Assembly (NCBI RefSeq): GCF_902706185.1
Contig: NZ_CACSJM010000021.1
Location: forward strand, 1 to 53,616
DNA length: 53,616 nucleotides
Source of the DNA: Roseomonas sp. 18066
GTDB lineage: Bacteria; Pseudomonadota; Alphaproteobacteria; Acetobacterales; Acetobacteraceae
Direction of reading: 5' to 3'
The stretch's first letter is position 1, and each line of letters begins with the position of its first letter. Under the pieces are notes generated by a model. It did not search any database. It was not told the origin of the DNA and saw nothing but the letters and a program-made list of their open reading frames with translations. Made by a program: the position numbers and the translations under genes. Below, piece after piece: positions 16,879 to 25,152 of the stretch.

Positions 16879-17952
16879 ATGGCCGATAGTCAAGTACCCT
16901 ATGCGAACCTCCCCCAGCAGATCGCCGCAATCCGCGCATCGCTCTCGGAGCCAAGGTTCGCGACCTACCTCACCAAAAGTGGCGGGAACGAGGGGTACGC
17001 AGTAGAGCTTTACCTCTACAACGCACGTGTTGCCAAAGCCTTCATGTTCCCACTCAGCGTCGTAGAGGTGGCGCTACGCAACGCAATGGATGCGCTGCTC
17101 GTATCACGCCACGGTTCCGACTGGCATCTGGATCAAGCGTTTCTGGAAGACGTGTTGATGACGGAAGGTGTGAACACCCTGAGCAAAGCCAGTGCCCGGG
17201 CCGGATCAAACGCCACGCGCGGTCAGGTCGTCGCGGAATTAACCTTCGACTTCTGGTCGAACCTACTGCGCCGAAATTACGCCGACCTTTGGCGCACAAG
17301 CCTCAACGTCGTGTTCCCGAACATCCCGCGCTCAACAACACGGCACGACGTTCAGATGATGGCCAAGGACATCAACAGGTTCCGCAACCGAGTTGCTCAC
17401 CACGAACCCATTCTCGACTCTGACTTCGACGATATCCACGCCAAGATCATCAGCCTGGTCAGCCTCCTGTGCTCAGAAACCGCTGAATGGCTGAAGCATC
17501 ATTCAACCGTGAGCGCCGCGACCCGCACCCGTCCGCGGGGAGCCTCTGCGGGATTCGTGCCGCTGTCGACACGTCTGGCGGCCGATTATGTGAAGGTCAC
17601 GGAGGCAACCACATTGGACCTCATTGCCGACGGTCTGGAAAGGAAGTGCCAGGTAGCGATTTGCATTGATGGAACGGGCGCGCCGATCGCGGCTTTCGGA
17701 GCCCTGGAGCTGCTGAAGTACTTGGCTAAGGAGGCGCGAGCCACCGGCGGTCTCGTTGCACCTTCCGAGCACACCGTAAAGGATCTTCTGGGTGCCATCA
17801 GTGTCAGTGGCGCCTGGATCGCGATGCCTGCCAGCGATCCCTTCGCTCGCGCGGTCGAGCGTCTAACTCAGAAGGAGATCAACTTGGTAATTGGCCTCGA
17901 TGCTGAAGGTAGCATCGTTGGTGTCATCCCTCGAGCCTTGCGGCGCTACTGA
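16879..17952 (+). CDS. Abi-like HEPN protein with C-terminal CBS-like pair
   Basis: The N-terminal ~215 residues match the Abi_2/AbiD/AbiF-like family (LYLYNARVAKAFMFPLSVVE, then TFDFWSNLLRRNY) and carry the HEPN ribonuclease motif R169-N-R-V-A-H174 in NRFRNRVAHHEPI. Such proteins arrest growth on phage infection, probably by cutting RNA. From about residue 226 there are two repeats of the CBS type: VPLSTRLAADYVKVTEATT to GAPIAAFGALELLKYL, and ISVSGAWIAMPASDPFARAV to GSIVGVIPRALRRY. CBS pairs bind adenine nucleotides, so the fusion suggests gating of the nuclease by a nucleotide. The ATG follows a GA-rich element. No partner gene is adjacent. Confidence 0.78.
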   Translation: MADSQVPYANLPQQIAAIRASLSEPRFATYLTKSGGNEGYAVELYLYNARVAKAFMFPLSVVEVALRNAMDALLVSRHGSDWHLDQAFLEDVLMTEGVNTLSKASARAGSNATRGQVVAELTFDFWSNLLRRNYADLWRTSLNVVFPNIPRSTTRHDVQMMAKDINRFRNRVAHHEPILDSDFDDIHAKIISLVSLLCSETAEWLKHHSTVSAATRTRPRGASAGFVPLSTRLAADYVKVTEATTLDLIADGLERKCQVAICIDGTGAPIAAFGALELLKYLAKEARATGGLVAPSEHTVKDLLGAISVSGAWIAMPASDPFARAVERLTQKEINLVIGLDAEGSIVGVIPRALRRY

Positions 17953-18236
17953 GCAGATCCAACATGGCGCAACGCTTCACGCGACAGCGCCAGCAGTGCG
18001 TAGCCATCCACTTCCGTTTGAAGCTGTAGTCGTGCGCCTCGTGCTCCGTACCCGGAGTTCTTCACTACAGCGACAGTAGCACCGCTGAGTCGACAGAGCC
18101 GAAGGTCGAGCATTGAAGGGAGCTGGGAGACGACCTCACTACCCCTGCGCTGCCGACGAGGTCACCTTCATCTGGATGAGCGAGCAGGAAGGGCAGCAGA
18201 CACGATTTTCCGGCTGCCCATCTCGTTCAGCCGCGC

Positions 18237-18878
18237 TCAGCCCTTCGTCGGCCCCTGGATACGGATCCAGGCCGTGGGCTCCACGTCCACGATGGGGCTG
18301 GTGGCGAGAGCGAGTGCGGCCAGGCTGGGCAGCACCTGGGTCTGAAGAACACGAGCCGTCTCCGTCTCGGTTGGCGGCGTCGTGCCACGCAACGGCACCA
18401 CCGCCATGTTCTCCGCCGCCCATGCCTCCCAAACCATGTGGGCGTTCACGTCCAAAGCCCACGTCCTCGCATCCACTGCCTCCCAGTCCACTTCCGGCCG
18501 CACGGTGGGCAGGCGTAGCCTGCCCGCGACGGGCCGGAAGGTGGCGGTCGGCCCCTCGGCGCGGAGCACGCAGACGCAGAGGCTGTCCCCTTCCCGCTCC
18601 GCGTAGACCGCCTTAGCCCCAGGAAGCTCGACCAGCGCCACCTCCCTGGTCAGCCGAACATTGGCAATCACCGGGTACAGGACGTGGGGCGGCGCCGAAC
18701 TGGCAAGTTCCTTCGCCTGCGACACCACGTCCTCGGTGAGCTCGATCAGGAGCGGCCGCTGCCCGCTTCCGAACAGGCGCCGCGTCACGTGCGCCAGGAA
18801 GCCATCCTTGGGAGGGTTGTCGTTGAGGGTCGTGTAAACGGAGGCGCACCCGGCGCCATCCCGCTGAACGTTATGCAT
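18237..18878 (-). CDS. Hypothetical protein, member A of a three-paralogue array
   Basis: This 213-residue soluble protein starts at an ATG after GGAGACG. It shares a pattern with the next two genes: a beta-rich N-terminal half with an AP..VLYPVIANV segment, then VDWEAVDA, a VWEAWAAE segment, and a final helix with LAALALATS. It is the most diverged of the three and the last in the direction of transcription. I know no family. The array is on the minus strand, with 85 and 81 bases between genes, so an operon is likely. Confidence 0.65.
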   Translation of the reverse strand: MHNVQRDGAGCASVYTTLNDNPPKDGFLAHVTRRLFGSGQRPLLIELTEDVVSQAKELASSAPPHVLYPVIANVRLTREVALVELPGAKAVYAEREGDSLCVCVLRAEGPTATFRPVAGRLRLPTVRPEVDWEAVDARTWALDVNAHMVWEAWAAENMAVVPLRGTTPPTETETARVLQTQVLPSLAALALATSPIVDVEPTAWIRIQGPTKG

Positions 18879-18963
18879 GGTCGTCTCCGTAGTGCCAGCA
18901 GCACCGTGATGTTGGGGAATTCAGCGGCGCAGGTGGCCCGGAGCACACCCGCGCCACCGCCGG

Positions 18964-19611
18964 TCAAGCGTGCCCGCCATCCATCGGGATGCGCGAGCCA
19001 TCCGGCCGGAAGAGGTCAATCCGGCGCCTGCCAACGAAAGACAGGGCGAGCGCCAGGGCGAAGAAGTCGTGGAGAACGGTCGCCTCCGCCCACCGCTGGA
19101 TGGCAGGAGTTCCCAAGGACTTGTCGTGGCAGGTCAGGCGCACGCTCGCCTCGAGCCAGCCTGACCAGCGCGCACCGTCAGCGACGATCTCCTCGCCTGC
19201 CCAGAGCCGGTCCCAGTTGGTGACGGGCCTCGGCTCAGCAGGCTTCAGGTGCGCCGTGAAGGGGCTTTCCTTGATGTTCGCGCCGTCCGCCTGGAGACGG
19301 AACATGTCGACGGTTCCGTCGTCCCGTACCTCCGCGAACACGCCGAGGGCGCCGGTGCCGAGCGGGAGCTGCACGAGGATGCACCTCGTCGGCATCCAGA
19401 TGCCAGCGACAGCCTGCAGCATGAAGGCCGCTCCACCCTTCGCCTGCAGCTGTGCGGGGAGGTCGGCGTACCCATCCTCCAGCGTAATCGGAAGGATGTG
19501 CTCCTGCTTGCGGGCCCGCCGTGCCACCTCGGCGAGACGCCCGGTGAAGCTGCCGTCGAGCAGGTGGTGCAGCAAGTTGTACGAAGGTGCGGGGTTCTTC
19601 GAAGCGGGCAT
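18964..19611 (-). CDS. Hypothetical protein, member B of a three-paralogue array
   Basis: This 215-residue protein has a strong AAGGAG ribosome binding site. Shared features are an LQAVAGIWMPTRCILVQL segment (compare SVVAGLKPFGSAWVEY in member C), VTNWDRLWAG, IQRWAEA and an LALALSFVGRR helix near the end. No catalytic motif or membrane segment is visible. Equal length, order and motif spacing with its neighbours show that the three arose by duplication long ago. Confidence 0.68.
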   Translation of the reverse strand: MPASKNPAPSYNLLHHLLDGSFTGRLAEVARRARKQEHILPITLEDGYADLPAQLQAKGGAAFMLQAVAGIWMPTRCILVQLPLGTGALGVFAEVRDDGTVDMFRLQADGANIKESPFTAHLKPAEPRPVTNWDRLWAGEEIVADGARWSGWLEASVRLTCHDKSLGTPAIQRWAEATVLHDFFALALALSFVGRRRIDLFRPDGSRIPMDGGHA

Positions 19612-19692
19612 GGGTTCTCCTTCGCGCCCGAGGGGCGCGTTGCGGAAGGCGTGGAATGGGTTGGATGCGGCCGAGCGTGCCCGGCCGGAACT

Positions 19693-20325
19693 TCAGGTCA
19701 CGTCGGGGGAGTTGGCCGCTGCCAGCCGCTTCCCATCACGGCGGGACATGGCGGAAGCCAGCACGACGAGGTCAAGGATGCTGATGCCGTCGAGCGGCTC
19801 GAAGCTCCGCTCGACGGTGAGCTCAGGGTCGACGAGTTCGAGCTGGATGTTCTGCTCGGCCCAACGCAGCCAGTGCTCATCGGCCACCGCGTCCGGATGC
19901 CAGTTCCCCGCCAGGACCGTGTGCCAGTCGGTGGTCACCTGCAGCGCGCCGCCGCGCCTCAGCAGCGAGACGGGCTTGTAGTAGGCAGGTGCCCCGCCTT
20001 CGCTGCGGATGAGCCGAACCCAGACGCTGCCGTCGTCGTAGGCGCCGCCCAGGAAGCCGCGGCGGGTGCCGGTGCTGTCGGTGTACTCGACCCAGGCGCT
20101 GCCGAACGGCTTCAACCCGGCCACGACGGACAGCAGGACGTGCTTGGGCGCCGTCTGCAGGCCTTCCACGGCGAGTGCGGCCTCCGGCTTCAGGGAGACC
20201 CAGGTCACGACCCCATGCTGGAGGCTGCGGTCGACGTCGCCCAGCAGTCCAGGCTCGTTTGCCCGCGCGAGCACCTGAGCGGCCAGCGGGAAGGATTCTT
20301 CGGGAAAGTGGGAAGTGAAGCGCAT
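19693..20325 (-). CDS. Hypothetical protein, member C of a three-paralogue array
   Basis: This 210-residue protein starts after GAGGGGA. It carries APKHVLLSVVAGLKPFGSAW, VTTDWHTVLAG, HWLRWAEQN and ILDLVVLASAMSRRDGKRL, which line up with members A and B. The last segment is the clearest version of the shared C-terminal helix. It is first in the apparent operon, with a 346-base upstream region. Function is unknown; a phage-derived or defence origin is possible from context only. Confidence 0.68.
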   Translation of the reverse strand: MRFTSHFPEESFPLAAQVLARANEPGLLGDVDRSLQHGVVTWVSLKPEAALAVEGLQTAPKHVLLSVVAGLKPFGSAWVEYTDSTGTRRGFLGGAYDDGSVWVRLIRSEGGAPAYYKPVSLLRRGGALQVTTDWHTVLAGNWHPDAVADEHWLRWAEQNIQLELVDPELTVERSFEPLDGISILDLVVLASAMSRRDGKRLAAANSPDVT

Positions 20326-20671
20326 TGTGCGTCCCCTCGCTACACGGGCGAATGCTCCGTGCGAGGTGCGCGCCTCGTTCCGCCAGCATGACCAGCCTGC
20401 GACGGCTGCTGCCTGCCAACTATGGAACGAGTAGGCCCTCTCGCACGACCAACACAGACGATGAGCACCCGAGTTGGGTGCCGGTCGTCAGGATGATATC
20501 GAGAGGGACTGCTTCAGCTTCATGGCGGCGCGGGTTATGACGACCTGAAGGGCCGTTGTCGATCGTCATTTGTGTGAGGACCGCAATTTTCTGCGGCTGA
20601 CGTCGCAGAGCGGGGTGACGCGGCACCTCCCGCATGCCGGTTCGGGATGCCTGATGTGGCTGCTCTTCGGC
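20326..20671. other. Intergenic region upstream of the paralogue array
   Basis: No convincing gene is seen. It should contain the promoter of the minus-strand array, but I could not identify boxes with confidence. Confidence 0.4.
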
Positions 20672-20920
20672 TCATCCCGGATCCAGCCACGACAACACCT
20701 CGAGGAGCGGGCGCGGCATCTGGAGCATGCGCCCACCGGGCAGCAGGAGCACAGTTCCGGTGTCGGTCTCGCAGGCCGCCATGACGGCTGTTACGGAAAG
20801 CGCCTGCCAACTTCCGTCGACATCGCGTACGATGACGAACCGCCCATATCGCTGGCCTTCTGCGATCGCTGTGGCGCCAACGTCACCCAGCGGGCCCTCG
20901 AACCGCTCATTGCCCGACAT
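20672..20920 (-). CDS. Small hypothetical protein, 82 aa
   Basis: The protein begins MSGNERFEGPLGDVG and has a beta-rich body (YGRFVIVRDVDGSWQALSVT, then TGTVLLLPGGRMLQM). It starts inside the end of the preceding gene (14-base overlap), so the two are probably translated together. The C-terminus ends LLEVLSWLDPG. I know no family. It may belong with the array downstream. Confidence 0.55.
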   Translation of the reverse strand: MSGNERFEGPLGDVGATAIAEGQRYGRFVIVRDVDGSWQALSVTAVMAACETDTGTVLLLPGGRMLQMPRPLLEVLSWLDPG

Positions 20921-21239
20921 AACGGTGGGCATCCCCAAGGACGTAAAGCCTCGAGAGCGTCCTGGCCCAGCCTGCCTCGAGGTCGATGGCCCAGACCTCG
21001 GTGGTGCGGACAGTGGTGTTGCCAAGCCGGGGGTGCCCTGACGTGAATCCTTCGAGGGACATCATAGGACGTACCGCCCAGGTCCACCGGGCGATTACCG
21101 GGGCGGCAACAAGATCGCTTGGACAGGGGAACTGGCCGACCGCCATCTGCCGCAAGTCGGCGGCGAGACACTCGAGGCGCCCGGCCTCGAAGATGAGGCT
21201 CGGACCGACATCCATGCCTCCACGATGAAGCTCAATCAT
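20907..21239 (-). CDS. Hypothetical protein, 110 aa
   Basis: The start is ATG 21239 with an AAGG element about 12 bases upstream. The body contains LIFEAGRLECLAADLRQM, ARWTWAVRPMMSLEGF and a TTEVWAIDLEAGWART segment, which look like alternating strands of a small beta protein. Its 3' end overlaps the 82-residue gene. No family is recognised. Confidence 0.5.
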   Translation of the reverse strand: MIELHRGGMDVGPSLIFEAGRLECLAADLRQMAVGQFPCPSDLVAAPVIARWTWAVRPMMSLEGFTSGHPRLGNTTVRTTEVWAIDLEAGWARTLSRLYVLGDAHRYVGQ

Positions 21240-21542
21240 CTCGGTCAGTTCCCTTGCGCTTCGTAGATGCTGCCGCCGTAGCGAGCTTGGTCAGGGGTCC
21301 CGCTGCCACCCTTCGGACGCGGCCCAGACCACCGGCTGCGCCATCGACCTGCCTCAACTCGCGGCGCGGTTGAGGCATGGACGTGTTCCTGGGAGTGAGT
21401 ATCGGCCGCCGCGCCAGCGCGCCAAAATCATTCTTCTTCTGCAAACATCTGCGCTTTTGCACACCGTCGAATTTCTCGCGGCGGCAGGCGAGATCACGCA
21501 CGTTGAGTGCAGGCGACACCCTCGCTCCCTCGTCGTCGGAAT

Positions 21543-21587
21543 AGACGAAAGCTCTATATAAATGACTCGACTCTAGAGCTTTTGTCT
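21543..21587. promoter_or_regulatory. 14-bp inverted repeat upstream of the second AbiE pair
   Basis: AGACGAAAGCTCTA (21543-21556) and TAGAGCTTTTGTCT (21574-21587) are inverted copies with one mismatch, around a 17-base AT-rich spacer starting TATAAATGA. AbiEi antitoxins are known to bind inverted repeats in their own promoter, and this site lies 47 bases before the AbiEi frame. It could be that operator. A terminator is less likely because no gene ends just upstream on the plus strand. Confidence 0.55.
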
Positions 21588-21633
21588 GGAGACCCTTGCC
21601 TCGCCAGATTGCCGGATCGAGAGGGAGGGGCTA

Positions 21634-22185
21634 GTGCTGGAGTGTGACGACGACGTTTTAGGGGTGGCTGGTAGGCGGCCGCTGGTTCCACCGGGCTTCG
21701 GGCCGGAGGAGCCGAACCGTGCTGCGGTCACCGGCCGCCTGACGGAGCTTCGGCTGGCGGACACATGCCGCCGGGCGCCCAGGGCGGTGTTGTGCCTGAC
21801 CACAGCCGCTTACACCTGCGGCCTGCTCCGGGAACCGCCTCCGGTGGCATGGATTGCGCTGCCCCAGGGCGCCAACGCCGTCAGGGTCTTCGAAGGCGAT
21901 CACCGCTGGATCCGATGGAGCTACCCCGGCGCGTTCACCGTGGGCATCACGGAGGATGAGTTGCTGGGAGCGAGGGTGCGTTGGACGACCCCGGCCCGAA
22001 CAATCGTCGACCTGGTCCGTTATGGCCGTCACCTCCGGAGCCTTGGGCCAGCCGTGGAAGCGGCGCGCCGGTACGCGGAGATGGGCGGAGACCTCGACGT
22101 GCTTTCGACAGTGGCGGCCGGTGTGGGTGCGCCAGCGGCCGTCATGGAGAGCATCGCCATTATGGTGATGCTGCTCAGGTGCTAG
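21634..22185 (+). CDS. AbiEi-like antitoxin lacking its winged helix
   Basis: The core motifs match the paralogue at 15689-16309: RAVLCLTTAAYTCGL, PVAWIALPQG, HRWIRWSYPGAFTVGITEDE, and TTPARTIVDLVRYGRHL. However, the first ~45 residues do not form the usual winged helix, and I find no trace of it directly upstream. The gene therefore seems to have lost DNA binding by replacement or decay of its 5' end. The GTG at 21634 is the first possible start. It ends four bases before the toxin-like frame. Confidence 0.68.
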   Translation: MLECDDDVLGVAGRRPLVPPGFGPEEPNRAAVTGRLTELRLADTCRRAPRAVLCLTTAAYTCGLLREPPPVAWIALPQGANAVRVFEGDHRWIRWSYPGAFTVGITEDELLGARVRWTTPARTIVDLVRYGRHLRSLGPAVEAARRYAEMGGDLDVLSTVAAGVGAPAAVMESIAIMVMLLRC

Positions 22186-22189
22186 GCCC

Positions 22190-23212
22190 GTGCTGGTCCG
22201 CAGACATCGGATCGGCGGGTTGGAGCGAGCCCAGCCTGCGCAAGCGAGGAGCCTCCGCACGCTCGGATCAATCCTGGAAGGCCTAGCGCTATCGGCCCCG
22301 CGGGATGCCTTCGCCCTCAGAGGGGCTTGGTGCTTCCAGTTCTGGTTCAACCAGGTGCCGCGCCAGACGTCGGGCATCGACTTGGCCGCCCTGGCCCCTG
22401 CCGCAGAGGCGGCCACCATGGCCAGGCTAGCCCTGCTGGGGATGAGGAGCCCCGACATCGATGTGGGTGAAGCGGGGGTGCGCGTTGCCGGTGATGGCTG
22501 GACGGCGCGGACCTTGGCGGACGTACGAGTGCGGTGTGGTGAAAGGTGGGCACCGGTCCGTGTCACCATCGCGCACAATGTCGGCGATGCGAGGCACGTC
22601 GAGTGGCTACGGACGCCTTTCCTTGGCGCAGCGGAGCATGCGGTTCCTTGCATGACGAAGGAATGGCTCGTCGCCGAGAAGGCTGCCCTGCTCGTGACCT
22701 ACGGCGCCGACCATACCCGCGTGCAGGACATTCTCGACCTGTGGGTCATCCAGAGGGGCGCCCACTTCGACGCGCCGATGCTGGCCGCAACCATCCAGAC
22801 CGTGTTCCGGGGCCGAGACGCCGAAAGGATGCTGGTCAGGCGGGACAGCTACTGGGAGGGCGCGTTGGACACCCGGCGACTGGGTCGGCGGGAACTGGTG
22901 GCCTGGGAGCAGCTGGCCGCTACCGCCGCCGATCCCTCCCGCCTGCCCTCACTTCCGGACGCCGTTCGCCAGGTCTCCGATTTCCTGCGTCCGATGCTGG
23001 CCCAGCTACGAGCGGGGAGCCTTCCGACGGGCCGCTGGTCGCACGTGTCCGGCTGGACTCCGGCGGTTGGCGATTGCCTGGCGGCGGGCCCGATCCAGCC
23101 ATCTTTGCCCAACTTGGCGTCCACCAAGCTGACGCGCCACCAAGGCTTCGTCTTCGGATGCGGCGCAAGAAGAACGTCGAACGCTCATTCCAATCAGGGA
23201 CAGGCAGCGTGA
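22190..23212 (+). CDS. Degenerate AbiEii-like nucleotidyltransferase
   Basis: The middle of this 340-residue frame fits the family: MTKEWLVAEKAALLVTYG, then VQDILDLWVIQRG, then TIQTVFRGRDAERML. The active-site region reads FALRGAWCFQFWF and RQTSGIDL, where family members have a GG-T/S-L motif and an SxDxD pair. The second Gly and the first Asp are changed, so catalysis is doubtful. The last ~50 residues are low-complexity and may be out of the original gene. The start GTG at 22190 is uncertain. I read it as a damaged toxin. Confidence 0.65.
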   Translation: MLVRRHRIGGLERAQPAQARSLRTLGSILEGLALSAPRDAFALRGAWCFQFWFNQVPRQTSGIDLAALAPAAEAATMARLALLGMRSPDIDVGEAGVRVAGDGWTARTLADVRVRCGERWAPVRVTIAHNVGDARHVEWLRTPFLGAAEHAVPCMTKEWLVAEKAALLVTYGADHTRVQDILDLWVIQRGAHFDAPMLAATIQTVFRGRDAERMLVRRDSYWEGALDTRRLGRRELVAWEQLAATAADPSRLPSLPDAVRQVSDFLRPMLAQLRAGSLPTGRWSHVSGWTPAVGDCLAAGPIQPSLPNLASTKLTRHQGFVFGCGARRTSNAHSNQGQAA

Positions 23213-23558
23213 TGCGCGATCACCAAAATAAGAGCGCAGGCGTAACCGATTGCCTCTTTCCAGAACCGCGATCGCATGAGAGAAGCCCGCCGATGACGCA
23301 AACGGCCGACACCTCCGTCGAGACCGCGCCGGGCACGGGCCCGGCGACCCACGCGTCGTCCCTCCTCCTCCGTCCGATATCGAGCAACTGACACCGAGCC
23401 GCGTGCGCGGCTTGATGTCCGTCCGCTCGTTCTAGGTCGCTTCCACGGGAGCTGGGCATGCTCGTCGCATCGCGGCAGAGCGCACGCCCGCATTCCGGGT
23501 CCTCGACCTAGTCATCTGATGGCAGCGCTTGCCCGTCCGCGGGCGACGAGGAGGACGC
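23213..23558. other. Region between damaged AbiE and the Tn7-like operon
   Basis: No clear gene is present. A small hairpin with eight-base arms (23327-23334 and 23339-23346) could end transcription of the AbiE pair. The transposon end next to tnsA would be expected here, but I could not find repeated TnsB-binding motifs by eye. Confidence 0.4.
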
Positions 23559-24353
23559 ATGTTCGAACATGTCGGCGACTGCACGGGCCAGACCAAGGCC
23601 AATCGCGTCGCCAGGACCCTTGACCTGTCGGGCGGCCGCACGTCGGCCGCCGAGGCGAAGTCGATGGTGCGGCAGGCCATCGCGATGGAAGGCTTTGCTC
23701 GCCGCACCGCCAGCGTTTCGCACCGGGCCATCGTCAACCAGTTCCCCAGCAACAAGATGAAGCGCTGTTTCGCGGCTGATTCGAAGGCAGAGGCGTGGGC
23801 ACTGCTGCTGGCTGATGTGCTTGAACGGGTCCGAGCGTTCCGTCCGCAGGCGGTGGCAATCCAGTTCGGCCACGATGGGCGCAGGTGCACCGCATACCCG
23901 GATGTAGCCGTCGAGACCACGCAGGGCGACGTCGAGTTCTGGGAGTGCAAGGGCGACCGGAAACTGGGGACTGAAGCCGCCGCTCGCCTGGAATCCTTGA
24001 GCCAGAGCCTCGCGGAAGTCGGCATCACCTACCGCATCGTTCGACCGGACTGGAGCCGACGGGAGCCCAGAGCATCGAACGCAAACCGAATCTGGCGCCT
24101 CGCCGACTACCGGCTGGTCCCGGAACAGGTGGACGCCGCACTCGATGCCTTGCGCAGCGGCGTCAGCACGCTGGGCGGCCTGGGTCAAGCGACCGGCGCC
24201 CCTCGCCCTCACCTGCTCGCAATAGTGGCTCAAGGGGTGTTCGCCCTGAACATCGCCTCGTCCCCCATCGGAGACCACTCAACGGTGCGGAACATTCACC
24301 AGCACGGCACCTCAGGTGGCTGCGGCGCCTCGGAAGGACAGGATTTCCAATGA
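23559..24353 (+). CDS. tnsA: TnsA-like endonuclease of a Tn7-like transposon
   Basis: This 264-residue protein shows the restriction-like catalytic core of TnsA: a Glu in KAEAW (E78), IQFGHDGRRCTAYPDVAV with D115, and FWECKGD with E129 and K131. TnsA cuts the 5' ends of the transposon so that transposition is cut-and-paste. ATG 23559 follows GAGGAGG, and an open frame extends ten codons further up without a better site. The C-terminal part (RIWRLADYRLVP) may contact TnsC. It heads a five-gene operon. Confidence 0.82.
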   Translation: MFEHVGDCTGQTKANRVARTLDLSGGRTSAAEAKSMVRQAIAMEGFARRTASVSHRAIVNQFPSNKMKRCFAADSKAEAWALLLADVLERVRAFRPQAVAIQFGHDGRRCTAYPDVAVETTQGDVEFWECKGDRKLGTEAAARLESLSQSLAEVGITYRIVRPDWSRREPRASNANRIWRLADYRLVPEQVDAALDALRSGVSTLGGLGQATGAPRPHLLAIVAQGVFALNIASSPIGDHSTVRNIHQHGTSGGCGASEGQDFQ

Positions 24354-24456
24354 GCAACCAAACCACTCGGCACGCGCGAATACCCGGACCCCCGGGTGGT
24401 TCGTCCGCCTCGCTTCGAGCCTTCAGAGACACCGCGCCTGCCGAAAGGTCACGCGA

Positions 24457-25152
24457 ATGCCGCATCCTAACACCCCCGCGAGCGCGGGGGCCACCGAGCC
24501 GCACGAGGCTCACCCCGCTTTCATCCGCCGGTGCGCCCACAGGAGCTCGGCGGCGCGGGCGCCGAGCGAGAAGCTCGGTCGCACCGTTGCTTGGACTACG
24601 AGGGCGCAGGGCTTCCTTGTCAACCTGATGGAGGTGACGCACAGCGTCGTCGACTTCCAGCCCTGGGCTTTCCCCGTGACCCTCAGGGTCGGCTGGGGCG
24701 AACCCTTTGAGTACTGGCCTGCCCTCGGCTTTACCGGTGAGAGCGGGCGCAGGGTTGCCGTCGACGTCTTCTATGAAAAAGATCGAGACGACCGCGAATC
24801 TGTGAGGTTCGAGCGCCTCCTTGAGGAGGCTCTGGCGGCGCAAGGCTTCTACCTCACCGCGATGAGCGAAGAGGCCCTCGCCAGCGCACCCAAGACTGCC
24901 GTTGCCCGAATGATGGTCCGATTCGCCGGTGTGGCGACGACGAGTGCTTGCGTCGCGCGGCTGCGCGAGGTGCTGGCCGCGCACGGTGGCCGCGCGACCC
25001 TCGGTCAGTTGCGCGGGTCGGCGGCAGACGGCGGCGAACTGGTCGCTGCGGCGTGCGTCCTCGGCATGCGGCGGCGGCTGCGGCTCGACGTCAGCAAGGA
25101 TGGGCTGGACGCCTCCTCGATCAGCCTGCTGCCTAAGGGGGGCAACGTCTGA
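24457..25152 (+). CDS. Second TnsA-like protein, catalytic residues apparently lost
   Basis: This 231-residue protein has the TnsA layout: SVVDFQPWAFPV corresponds to the V-x-F-x-x-Q-P strand, EYWPALGFTGESGRRVAVDVFYEK to the PD...ExK strand pair, and EEALAAQGFYLTAMSEEAL to the last helix-strand. The Asp expected in YxPDF is Ala, and the ExK triplet is replaced by DVF. It is therefore probably non-catalytic. The last third (LREVLAAHGGRATLGQLRG) is helical. It starts at ATG 24457 after AAAGG, and its stop overlaps the tnsB start by one base. A partner or scaffold for TnsA is a reasonable guess. Confidence 0.65.
   Translation: MPHPNTPASAGATEPHEAHPAFIRRCAHRSSAARAPSEKLGRTVAWTTRAQGFLVNLMEVTHSVVDFQPWAFPVTLRVGWGEPFEYWPALGFTGESGRRVAVDVFYEKDRDDRESVRFERLLEEALAAQGFYLTAMSEEALASAPKTAVARMMVRFAGVATTSACVARLREVLAAHGGRATLGQLRGSAADGGELVAAACVLGMRRRLRLDVSKDGLDASSISLLPKGGNV

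Noticed and set aside
21232..21519. Possible small gene upstream of the 110-residue gene, with an overlapping stop
   Set aside because: The sequence is Arg-rich and low in structure, with weak codon preference; I could not support it as protein coding.
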